From: Deltaproteobacteria bacterium
GTDB taxonomy: Bacteria; Bdellovibrionota_B; Oligoflexia; Oligoflexales; Bog-1112
DNA length: 64,000 nt
Reading direction: 5' to 3'
NCBI GenBank assembly: GCA_020635195.1
Contig: JACKAG010000005.1
Location: 81,640-145,639, forward strand
In this document: one piece after another, positions 1-7,791 of the stretch
Position numbering within the stretch: position 1 is the first letter of the stretch
Layout: each line of letters starts with the position of its first letter
The notes under the pieces: model-generated
The model's input: the letters and a program-made list of their open reading frames with translations, nothing else
The model's database searches: none
Told to the model about the DNA's origin: nothing
Position numbers and translations under genes: made by a program

Positions 1-1
1 A

Positions 2-64
2 GAGATGACCGAGATAAAAGAAACCTATGTGACGGATACGGCGCATCGCAGGAGACCGCTGTGA
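2..64 (+). CDS. 3' end of an upstream gene (partial)
   Basis: An open frame enters from the left edge and ends at a TGA whose first two bases overlap the GTG start of the next gene (GTGA overlap). Only about 20 residues are visible, ending in an arginine-rich tail. The overlap suggests that this is the upstream cistron of the lipoprotein/haem protein/DUF1501 operon. No function can be assigned from so short a piece. Confidence 0.4.
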   Translation, partial: EMTEIKETYVTDTAHRRRPL

Positions 65-783
65 GACAGCACAAGCAGTTTCAGACAAAAAATCAATCTT
101 TTCTGATCCTGATCTGCCTGACATCACTTCTGACATCCTGCTATTTTGTCGATTTTTTTAGTAAAAATGAGGACAACAACAGTCCTCCAGATCAGGAAAG
201 TCTCAGCAGCCTACAGGACACAGTTCTTGGACAATCATTAGGGAACAAAGCCGGCTCTGTCGATACTCTGGCTCTGGAGACGGTACACAGCACGACGAGC
301 ACAATTCCACCAGCCTCAATCCGGGCAGATCCTGATCTTTATGCCAGACGCCTCCTGCTACAATACCGACCAGAAGGGTCCACCGTCGCCCGTGAAATCG
401 GAGCGATCGAGGCCTACCGCCTCCTTCTCGGAGGAGCCAGTCAGGATTTCCAGAAAACCCCACAGACATCATTTGATGCAACGTCTCTTCTGGCCATGTT
501 TTCTGTCTCCAGGCGTATCTGTACAGCTCTGGTTGCGCCAGATCCCGCACTGCATCAGGACTGGCAGAGTATCCTTCCTTCTCCACCAGAGGACAGGGAC
601 AGCAATCTCCGTTTTCTGGCTCAGAGAATATCAGGAAGGCCATCATCTGATGTGACAGAACATCAGCTCACAAGCCTGAAGGACATTATGGATGCATGGT
701 CTGACGGCAGCGCTGACAACTCAGAATCCTATATTCCGGCATGCATCACCCTGATGATGGATGCCGAATCCCTGTTTCTCTAA
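61..783 (+). CDS. Predicted lipoprotein, first visible whole gene of DUF1501 operon
   Basis: A 240-residue protein with a lipoprotein signal peptide: a hydrophobic segment at residues 14-26 ends in LLTSC, so Cys27 would be lipidated. The mature part is Ser/Asp-rich at first and then mostly helical, with no family I recognise. The GTG start is supported by AGGAG six bases upstream. It sits 26 bp before the haem-motif gene and on the same strand as the DUF1501 gene, so it probably acts with them at the cell envelope. Seen: lipobox, operon spacing. Inferred: envelope anchoring, partnership. Function unknown. Confidence 0.75.
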   Translation: MRQHKQFQTKNQSFLILICLTSLLTSCYFVDFFSKNEDNNSPPDQESLSSLQDTVLGQSLGNKAGSVDTLALETVHSTTSTIPPASIRADPDLYARRLLLQYRPEGSTVAREIGAIEAYRLLLGGASQDFQKTPQTSFDATSLLAMFSVSRRICTALVAPDPALHQDWQSILPSPPEDRDSNLRFLAQRISGRPSSDVTEHQLTSLKDIMDAWSDGSADNSESYIPACITLMMDAESLFL

Positions 784-809
784 GCAGGCTGACTCTCATA
801 AGGTTTTTT

Positions 810-2501
810 ATGATGCCACATCACGATCATAACATCCTGTCATGGCAATCCCTTTTTCTGATAACTTTTCTTCTTTTATTTTTTCCGACAACAGCCAGCT
901 ATAGTGACACAAACCTGAATCAGTCCCTGAAACGAGCACAATATCTTCTGAATGCAAGCGTTCCGACAGATCAGGATTTTTCTGAAACCACAGACCAGAA
1001 TACGTATCAGCAAAAAATCCGTAATTTTCTCAATCACGATAATTTTTATAATATTGTCCTAAGATATCATGAAACATTATTCGGAACAGGGCTTCCCATA
1101 GAATATATGGACGAACTGTTAAAAGACGATATCGATCATAAAGTGAATAAATTCGCTCAGATTTTGTGTGAAACATCAGAAGAAGATCAGCGTCTGCACT
1201 GTAGCTGGGCCAGTGAAAGAGAGCAGTCAAAAGTCAGCAGCTGCCCAAAAGCATGGGAAGAGCCTGTCTCTGTTTTCTGGTATCCTGGAATCGTCGCCTG
1301 GGTCTGCCCATCTCTGGTTCATTCCTGCGGAAACGATCTGAGCCGCTGTTTCATCGAATATAAAGATGAAGACATTGCTGCAAACAGTGAGCTGGGAACG
1401 ACAGAGGCTTTTGATTCCCGATATTCTGTGATCAAATCGCTCAGCAAGCAGTCTGCCGGAATTGCAACCGCTGTCACAATTGCAAATTACCCCTATACCA
1501 AAATTCTCGAACCAGGACTCACAGCTGTAGATGGAGCTATCGCACATTTTTACCGTCAGAAACATCATTTTAAACTGGATCAGCTGAATCTTTCAGATGA
1601 ACTTTTGCGACTGGTCGAAGGAATTTCCCTCACGGACACTCGCTTTCATTTAATTTATACAGGTCAGACCTACGAACATGGAGGAATCCTCAGTACTTTC
1701 GGATGGCTGCGTCGTTATGAAAAAAACCGCAGCAGAGCCAACCAGCTTTATGAGCGGCTGCTCTGCCGAAAATTTACCGCAGAACTTCCAAAAATTTTCC
1801 CCCAGGACCCCGGAAATCTACGGGAAGCCCCCGGATGCAGTGGCTGCCATGCGACCCTGGACCCACTGGCTGATTTTTTTCTTGCCTGGGGTGAGGGTGG
1901 AGAACTCTACCAGGGACAGCGCAACACGGTACAAACAAGCTTCAGCGGACACAGTGGACGCTATCTGGCCGATATTGCAAATATCATACGTCAGGATAAT
2001 GCATTTGCGACCTGTACCGTCGAACATGTCTGGGAATGGCTGATTGGCAGAGTCTTTCATTCATCTGAATCAAAAATCAGAGCTGCTCTGACCAATTACT
2101 TTATTACAACAAATTATAGTTTTCGTGAGCTGGTCTATGCGATTGCGACCCATCCCACCTTTATGGAAACGTCCCGCGGGAATAGTCTGGTCGACGACCC
2201 TCTCTCTGAACCTCCTCTGGGAGAGCTGCCAGGAGGGAATGATCTGCCATCATGTGATAGCCCCATCGACTTTGCAACAGATATTCAGCCGCTGACCACA
2301 GCCTGCACCTCCTGCCACAGTGGCAATAACACGCTCTCTCCTCTGCTGACAGAAGCGGACTGGGATGCTGCTGCAAGCGCAGCGATTTCCATGATGACCA
2401 GCGGAGAAATGCCTCCGGGACAGACAGGGCCACCACGCATCGGCCCCAACTATGAATTTAAAGAAAAAGTCCGTTGCTGGGTCGAAAGGAATAAACAATG
2501 A
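810..2501 (+). CDS. Exported haem-motif protein, DUF1588/DUF1585-like
   Basis: A 563-residue exported protein. The start is placed at the ATG at 810 (AAGG upstream, then a signal peptide with hydrophobic core at residues 12-25) rather than at an upstream in-frame ATG inside the preceding gene. It has two CxxCH motifs, near residues 343 (CSGCH, followed by ATLDPLA) and 499 (CTSCH). The stretch from the first motif to about residue 465 resembles the DUF1588-DUF1585 pair found with DUF1501 proteins in Planctomycetes, Myxococcota and relatives. The second motif looks like a short cytochrome c domain ending in GEMPPG. Covalent haem attachment in the periplasm is inferred. The stop overlaps the start of the DUF1501 gene (ATGA), indicating translational coupling. 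Confidence 0.82.
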   Translation: MMPHHDHNILSWQSLFLITFLLLFFPTTASYSDTNLNQSLKRAQYLLNASVPTDQDFSETTDQNTYQQKIRNFLNHDNFYNIVLRYHETLFGTGLPIEYMDELLKDDIDHKVNKFAQILCETSEEDQRLHCSWASEREQSKVSSCPKAWEEPVSVFWYPGIVAWVCPSLVHSCGNDLSRCFIEYKDEDIAANSELGTTEAFDSRYSVIKSLSKQSAGIATAVTIANYPYTKILEPGLTAVDGAIAHFYRQKHHFKLDQLNLSDELLRLVEGISLTDTRFHLIYTGQTYEHGGILSTFGWLRRYEKNRSRANQLYERLLCRKFTAELPKIFPQDPGNLREAPGCSGCHATLDPLADFFLAWGEGGELYQGQRNTVQTSFSGHSGRYLADIANIIRQDNAFATCTVEHVWEWLIGRVFHSSESKIRAALTNYFITTNYSFRELVYAIATHPTFMETSRGNSLVDDPLSEPPLGELPGGNDLPSCDSPIDFATDIQPLTTACTSCHSGNNTLSPLLTEADWDAAASAAISMMTSGEMPPGQTGPPRIGPNYEFKEKVRCWVERNKQ

Positions 2502-3901
2502 ACCAAAAAAAAACTGCCAACAAACGCCCAGAAAAAAACGCTGTTTCTCCACCTGAGTTATGTCTTCCGGAAGAGGTCCCCGTACTCAGCAGACGTCAGC
2601 TTCTCAGCCATGGAATCAGCCTCACCGCATATGCAAACCTGGCCAGCCTGCTGAGCCCTGACAAAGCACGATCACAATCCGGAAGTCAGAGTTATCCTCT
2701 GAAAAGAAAGCTGGTCTGGATCAATATGTCAGGAGGCTGGGACATCCTTGAAGTCATGGACCCTAAAACCGGCTCCACTCCAGGAATCGATATGATTTAT
2801 GATTACGAGCTAAGCCATCAGCTAACGGGCGGAGAAGACAATGCCCGACTTGGCCGCTGGTTGCCTGGGATGGCAGGCATCGGGGAAGATCTTTTGATTA
2901 TCAGAGGACTGGCCATGGGGACCACATCTCATATGGCAGGCTCTGTCTATATGGACACCGGTATTCTGAGCAATGCCGGACGGGTGAATTCGGCCTCGAT
3001 TCCCGCTATCGTCGCATCAGAGAGCAGCTCGACCATACCCCTGATTCAGCTCAATGGAGGATCAGAGCCAATGACAGACCGGGGCCTTCTTAAACCGGTC
3101 TCTGCGGTGAGAGCAGAAAACCTTGAACTTTACCGCTCGATGTATCCGGAGGATACACAGGATGCTGCGCGGCAGAGCAAAATTCTCGACTACATAACAG
3201 AGTCCACAACACGATACCGGCAAAGCCTTGACCCGGATAAGCCCGGATCGGAGAATGACCGGCTGGAAAGCCTCGAAACCTCCGTTGCAAAAGTGCGGAC
3301 TCAGTTTGACAACAATGTCGGAGAAAAGCTTGTCCTTTCGAGCTCTGATCTTAGTAATTTCTCTCAGGGTGCCCCGACCGGTATGGGGCGGGGAATGATC
3401 CAGACCTTTGCTCTGGCCCAGAAGCTGATCACTGAAGGAATCTGTGACTGTATTAATCTTGGGATTGGTGGATTTGACACCCACTCCAACCAAAGCACGC
3501 GTCTGCAAACAACCCTGACAGGAGTGGATTTTGTCATCCGAAGATTCGTTGATGGACTGCGGACTGCCGGTATCCTTGACAGCACTCTGATTGTGCTCTA
3601 TTCCGACTTTGGCAGAACACCAAAAATCAATGGCTCAAATGGACGGGATCACTGGCCCGTTGGCGGAGCCCTGATGATTGGTGGAGGAATCCGGGGAGGG
3701 AGGGCCGTTGGGGGCACAGATGACTCCATGAGAGCCTATAGCATAGATCCTGATTCGGGTCGCACCAGTGAAAATGGCCAGCAGCTGAGCCCAATCCACC
3801 TGGGAGGCGCCGTTCTCGAACTCACTCTGGGAGCAGAGTATCTCCAGTACCGGAATTATCTCAGCAGCCTTCCCGCCCTGACCCATCTCAAAAACAGTTA
3901 A
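2498..3901 (+). CDS. Tat-exported DUF1501 family protein
   Basis: A 467-residue protein with a twin-arginine motif (SRRQLL at about residues 31-36) followed by a short apolar segment, so export in a folded state is likely. The C-terminal half carries the DUF1501 signature: SDFGRTPKING, then GRDHWP near residue 381, then a glycine-rich strand. DUF1501 belongs to the alkaline phosphatase/sulfatase-like superfamily; its substrate is not known. The gene overlaps the haem protein gene by ATGA, and such pairs recur in many genomes, which suggests a joint oxidative or hydrolytic task at the envelope. The length is typical of the family. Confidence 0.88.
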   Translation: MNQKKTANKRPEKNAVSPPELCLPEEVPVLSRRQLLSHGISLTAYANLASLLSPDKARSQSGSQSYPLKRKLVWINMSGGWDILEVMDPKTGSTPGIDMIYDYELSHQLTGGEDNARLGRWLPGMAGIGEDLLIIRGLAMGTTSHMAGSVYMDTGILSNAGRVNSASIPAIVASESSSTIPLIQLNGGSEPMTDRGLLKPVSAVRAENLELYRSMYPEDTQDAARQSKILDYITESTTRYRQSLDPDKPGSENDRLESLETSVAKVRTQFDNNVGEKLVLSSSDLSNFSQGAPTGMGRGMIQTFALAQKLITEGICDCINLGIGGFDTHSNQSTRLQTTLTGVDFVIRRFVDGLRTAGILDSTLIVLYSDFGRTPKINGSNGRDHWPVGGALMIGGGIRGGRAVGGTDDSMRAYSIDPDSGRTSENGQQLSPIHLGGAVLELTLGAEYLQYRNYLSSLPALTHLKNS

Positions 3902-3926
3902 ATATGAGTCATCCATCAACGATCTG

Positions 3927-4607
3927 TCACACATGGATCAGATCAGATCCCGCCTCTGTCTCTGTCTCTGTCTCTGTCTCTGTCTCCGTCTCTGTTTCTG
4001 TTTCTGTTTCTGATTCAGCCGAAAACGAGTCCTGAGCTTTAAAATGATCCGAAACTTCGGCACTTACCAGTCCAGGGGGCCCGGCATCAAAACCAGTATA
4101 ACTGTCAGGCTGAAACTGAAACAGAGCAGAGCCATCACCCTCCTCTCCAAGATCACACCAGTCATCCACTGCTGTTGCAGCTGTTATTGATGTTGCTTCT
4201 GCTTCTGCTTCTGCTTCTGCTTCTGCTTCTGCATAAAAGCTGACATGACAGGATGTCTCCTTCACATCACATGAAAGCCTTCCCGCCTGGGAAGGGCTGA
4301 GATCAAAAGCGACCTTTCCCGGAGCTTGCCATCGCTTCATCTCACATTTACCCTGTCCAAAACTGAGTCCTTCTCCATCTCTACCTGCAAAAACTGTTTT
4401 ATCCTTAGAAAGAGTGAGAGAGATGTCGTCAGGAAAATCTACGATATATCTTTCCTGTTTGCCTCGTGCTGCACTAAGCACCAACGTGTACACCTGATTT
4501 TTTTCTACTTTTATGTCTAAGAGCTGCTTCTGAGAGGTATCGATTTCATGAGAGGCAAAGCTTATGGAGCTCAGAAAAAAAACAAAAACCATCACTGATC
4601 TGATCAT
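3927..4607 (-). CDS. Secreted protein with acidic dipeptide repeats
   Basis: A 226-residue protein with a clear Sec signal peptide (hydrophobic core at residues 5-17). The middle carries an alternating Ala-Glu run of about six units and the C-terminus an alternating Glu-Thr run of about ten units, just before the end GSDLIHV. Both runs are encoded by hexanucleotide repeats, so slippage would change length without changing frame. The N-terminal half looks like a beta-rich domain with several cysteines. No family recognised. It converges on the DUF1501 gene, 25 bp from its stop, and is not part of that operon. Confidence 0.7.
   Translation of the reverse strand: MIRSVMVFVFFLSSISFASHEIDTSQKQLLDIKVEKNQVYTLVLSAARGKQERYIVDFPDDISLTLSKDKTVFAGRDGEGLSFGQGKCEMKRWQAPGKVAFDLSPSQAGRLSCDVKETSCHVSFYAEAEAEAEAEAEATSITAATAVDDWCDLGEEGDGSALFQFQPDSYTGFDAGPPGLVSAEVSDHFKAQDSFSAESETETETETETETETETETEAGSDLIHV
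3953..4014 (-). repeat. Hexanucleotide repeat encoding Glu-Thr
   Basis: On the + strand the unit is gtctct, decaying to gtttct towards 4014, about ten units in all. It lies inside the acidic secreted protein and encodes alternating Glu and Thr. Six-base units keep the reading frame, so copy-number changes would only lengthen or shorten the tail. Confidence 0.85.
4195..4230 (-). repeat. Hexanucleotide repeat encoding Ala-Glu
   Basis: Six perfect copies of gcttct on the + strand, read on the minus strand as alternating Ala and Glu in the same secreted protein. The copies are identical, unlike the drifted Glu-Thr run, which suggests recent expansion. Confidence 0.88.
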
Positions 4608-4855
4608 AACTTCTCCATTTATCCATATCGCAGCGAAAAAGAACCCCCGAAAAAAGAACTTTCACTTAAACAATGGCTTCTGTCTATATGAAACTCACCG
4701 GATGAAGCAATATCAGAATATTGTGACAGCGAAAGCCATGAAAAACTCTTTTGAAAACTTTCCTGAACAGTCAAGGCTCTCCTGGCCAGAGCCCTTTCTG
4801 CCTGGTCCTTTTCCGGAGAAGGTATGCTAGCCTGATAGAAAGGAGGTGTCTGAAA

Positions 4856-5374
4856 ATGGGTGTTTTTGCAAAAGTAACCCAGAAAAGCAAGGCAACTTCC
4901 ATCACTGAATCTACCATTAAAACTGAGGAAATAAAAAAAATCAAAAAAGTTCAGGAACAACTTGATGAAGTGTTTCATAGCTGGAGTCTTACCGTCTCTC
5001 AGCTGATCGACGAAGCAAACCGTGATATTCTTGAAGCAAAGGGCTCCGGTCAGTTTTTCTTTATCAAACCAAAAGAAAAGCAGGTGCTGATCAACAGGAT
5101 CGGTTTTGCTTATAAACAACACCAGTTCATCCTCGAAAGCCATAAAGAGTATGATTCAAGGACAGAGCTGAATATTTATACCCGATTTATCTGTTATTGC
5201 GAAAACTGCTCCGCAAGAGAAATGGATCAGCACTCCATCAGCCCTGTAAGCGCACTGGAACAGAAAGCCTTTACAGATATCCATGGTAATTATTGTACAG
5301 CACGTGATTTTTTTATCCGCAAGATCTCAGATGCAATTCAGAGCTGGCAGATGATGGGGCCTGATGATTCATGA
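4856..5374 (+). CDS. Hypothetical cytoplasmic protein
   Basis: A 172-residue protein of unknown family. The start at 4856 is chosen because AAGGAGGT lies seven bases upstream; longer in-frame starts have no such site. No signal peptide or membrane segment. The N-terminal third is Lys/Glu-rich and probably coiled, and a CxCxxC-type cluster (CYCENC) lies near residue 119 and could bind metal. Its stop overlaps the start of the barrel-like protein (ATGA), so the two are co-translated. Function unknown. Confidence 0.65.
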   Translation: MGVFAKVTQKSKATSITESTIKTEEIKKIKKVQEQLDEVFHSWSLTVSQLIDEANRDILEAKGSGQFFFIKPKEKQVLINRIGFAYKQHQFILESHKEYDSRTELNIYTRFICYCENCSAREMDQHSISPVSALEQKAFTDIHGNYCTARDFFIRKISDAIQSWQMMGPDDS

Positions 5375-6564
5375 AAAGAATTCTCATCACTCTCAGATTT
5401 TTTACTCCTTTTTACTTCAGGACAGAACTGTGCTGCCTTCTGTCTCTTGTATCGCTATTCTTTTCGGACTGTTTTTTGAAAGCCGGTCCTCTGCCGGAAA
5501 CAGGCTTTCTTCTCGGAACAGACGCTCTGAATCCCCATCCTTTTATGCTAAATCCTGCAGCCTATCTTCCCGAAACTGCTGAGGCTTCGTTTCTTTTTTT
5601 GCGGAGTCAGTATGGAAACACTCTGATTACGAACAGAAATGGAAATATCAGCCAGCAGGAAAATGACAGCAGCGATTCATTCCTGGCCCTCTCCATGCAT
5701 GCAAATGCCGGCAGTGGACTGGGGATCGGGATCGATTATCAGATGTATGAGCAGGAAGAACAAAATCAGCTTTCCAGCCGTGGAAACACCCGTTTTACAG
5801 AAGCTTATAGTTCTCGTTATACAGCGGCCCGGGCTGTCGTGGATATCACAGAGAAAGTGATCCTTGGATTTATGATCCGCTTCCTCGATGCAGAGCAGGA
5901 GCTCGTCGGGAACTTTTTTATCAACCCTTCTTCTCTCACCCGTTTCAAATCATCATTATTCGGAACCGGTGGCGGCATCCGTATTAATATGGATAAATTT
6001 CAGGCCGGAGGCGCTTATCTTCCGCCCATGAAGGGAAGAGCAGAAATTTACACCGAAGAAAAGATTATCACTCTTCCGGGTATTGCCGAGTTAAGCGCAG
6101 CATATCAGACGGGTTCTTATGGCCTGGGGGCAGCGGTCAGAAGATGGCTCTATAAACAGGACGACAGGCCAGAAGGAACCACACTCAATGACGAAAACCA
6201 GAGTCAGGTCAACCTGCTGGGCCTCAATGCCGATCACAACTATCTCTTTCTGAGGGAGCAACAACAGGCAGGGATTGATTATAAGCTCAAAAATGGCTCC
6301 CTGCTGAAACTGAGCCTGTCGCGTTTTTCAGCCGAGTTCAACGATAATCCGGACAGAGATCTTCCGGGAGAAAATCAAAGTAACCAGCTGATACAATACC
6401 TGATGGGGCACTTTTTTTTCGTCTTTATTCAGAAAAACCTGACCTTAACGATGGGCTATACCCGATCCCTCAATCAGAATATCCGCTTCGTTTCGGGAAG
6501 CAGGACAATCGAATACAAAGGCAGAAAACAGAATATTATTGCAGGGATTCAGACATCACTCTGA
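5371..6564 (+). CDS. Predicted outer-membrane beta-barrel protein
   Basis: A 397-residue protein with an N-terminal hydrophobic export segment (residues 16-33). The rest has the alternating polar/apolar pattern, glycine-rich turns and aromatic girdle residues typical of an outer-membrane barrel, and ends in a strand finishing AGIQTSL. It resembles the broad OmpP1/FadL or uncharacterised transporter barrels only in general character. It is coupled by ATGA to the preceding hypothetical gene. Location is inferred from sequence pattern; substrate unknown. Confidence 0.6.
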   Translation: MKRILITLRFFTPFYFRTELCCLLSLVSLFFSDCFLKAGPLPETGFLLGTDALNPHPFMLNPAAYLPETAEASFLFLRSQYGNTLITNRNGNISQQENDSSDSFLALSMHANAGSGLGIGIDYQMYEQEEQNQLSSRGNTRFTEAYSSRYTAARAVVDITEKVILGFMIRFLDAEQELVGNFFINPSSLTRFKSSLFGTGGGIRINMDKFQAGGAYLPPMKGRAEIYTEEKIITLPGIAELSAAYQTGSYGLGAAVRRWLYKQDDRPEGTTLNDENQSQVNLLGLNADHNYLFLREQQQAGIDYKLKNGSLLKLSLSRFSAEFNDNPDRDLPGENQSNQLIQYLMGHFFFVFIQKNLTLTMGYTRSLNQNIRFVSGSRTIEYKGRKQNIIAGIQTSL

Positions 6565-6782
6565 GTCCCCTCCCTTACCTGAAACCCCTTTGGCTAAAGC
6601 TCTTAAGCTTTCCTCATCTTTCTGATAGCAGAATCTTAAGCGAAGACAGATCTTCACAGCAAAAAAGCTGATTGTTTCTTCAGAATATAACATCTTATGA
6701 TGAGCGCTCCGGAGTCTTCAGATAAACATTCAGGCCAGAAACAACAGCACAAGCATCGTAATCCGGAGAAAAGGAGTCCCAT

Positions 6783-7079
6783 ATGCCAGAAAACACCGAA
6801 AAAATCAGGGCAGCAGAGAATACCCCGCCGAAGGCTGATGCACTTCTCTCAAAAAGACAGCCATCCCCTCAAAAGCAAGACAAAAAAGCAACAGCTAAAG
6901 CTTCTTATCCTCCGGAACAGGATCTGTCAGAGCTGTCCAGACAGGAAAGACAGTTGCAACACTATCAGGATTTTGCGCGACAGATCCGCAAAGAATTACA
7001 GGAGCAATGCCCCTTTATCAGCTACCCCATCCACTGGTTTTACCCAGGCCCCCGCTCAGAGGGACACACTAAACTCTGA
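6783..7079 (+). CDS. Small hypothetical protein
   Basis: A 98-residue protein, rich in Lys, Gln and Glu, with no signal peptide. It is preferred over the overlapping frame at 6697-7104 because AAGGAG lies six bases before its ATG and its composition is more natural. The last 25 residues (QCPFISYPIHWF, then PGPRSEG) look like a conserved tail, while the N-terminal half is probably disordered. It lies 216 bp after the barrel gene, which leaves room for its own promoter. Function unknown. Confidence 0.45.
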   Translation: MPENTEKIRAAENTPPKADALLSKRQPSPQKQDKKATAKASYPPEQDLSELSRQERQLQHYQDFARQIRKELQEQCPFISYPIHWFYPGPRSEGHTKL

Positions 7080-7085
7080 GGATTC

Positions 7086-7496
7086 TTACTCCGTCCTGAT
7101 ATGACTCAACAACGTCATAAGATCCTCATCATCCCCCATGCTGGCAAGCTCAAGAGCGGACCACTCGCACGGACCCCGCTGATGCACATCAGCCCCGACA
7201 TCAAGTAGAAGATTTATGATTTCCATCCACTTTTCTCTTTTTTCCTTCTTCTCCTCCACTCCTCGCACTGCCTCACAGAGGGCGACACTCCCCGAAGAAT
7301 GACCTTTCTGACAGGGCTTTGCTCCCACTGTAAGCAGGTACTTTACTACCTCTACATGACAATATTTTATGGCGGTAATGAGCGGAGAGTCCCCTGAAGC
7401 AATGGGAAGATGTTTATTTGCTGGCTCTGTTGTTACCCCCAGAACCAGGCTGCTGCTGAATATCATAAGGAACAAAAAGGAAAATAAGATCTTCAC
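7086..7496 (-). CDS. Small secreted ankyrin-repeat protein
   Basis: A 136-residue protein with a Sec signal peptide (residues 1-20) and two or three ankyrin units: SPLITAIKYCHVEVVKYLL and a later EIINLLLDVGADVHQRG followed by SALELAS. The GTG start is preceded by AAGGG. It is the shortest and most diverged of the secreted ankyrin family in this window; its signal peptide (MKILFSFLFLMIF) resembles the MRILLSVLFVLL version of the larger paralogues. An extracytoplasmic protein-binding role is inferred from the fold. Confidence 0.75.
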   Translation of the reverse strand: MKILFSFLFLMIFSSSLVLGVTTEPANKHLPIASGDSPLITAIKYCHVEVVKYLLTVGAKPCQKGHSSGSVALCEAVRGVEEKKEKREKWMEIINLLLDVGADVHQRGPCEWSALELASMGDDEDLMTLLSHIRTE

Positions 7497-7791
7497 CGGA
7501 CACCCTTATCATCATGGATCATAGTTACTGCCCAAGACAGCATGCTCTGAGACTTCCGCGAAGGCTGGGGAAAATAACAGGAGATGAAAAAGCCAGCAAC
7601 ACTTTTTCAGAAAACCCTCACTGACTCAAGATAAGTGGCGCTACCAGCCTAAAAGGCTGTCATAAAAATACCAATAATAACAATAGATTGATTTCGCAAT
7701 ACAGGATCAGAGCCCTGTGGAAAATTCTGCCTCTTTCCAGCCGCTTTTCATCTGCCGAAGTCAGAACATCACACGATAAAGAGAGGCCCTT
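7497..7791. other. Intergenic region between divergent secreted-protein genes
   Basis: About 295 bp without a supported gene, between the ankyrin gene (minus) and the lipoprotein gene (plus). It must hold the promoters of both, but I see no strong -35/-10 pair or long palindrome. A GAGAGG ribosome binding site ends the region before 7792. Confidence 0.5.

Noticed and set aside
6697..7104. 135-codon frame overlapping the small protein at 6783
   Set aside because: It is Ser/Lys/Arg-rich, has no ribosome site, and the other frame has AAGGAG at good spacing.
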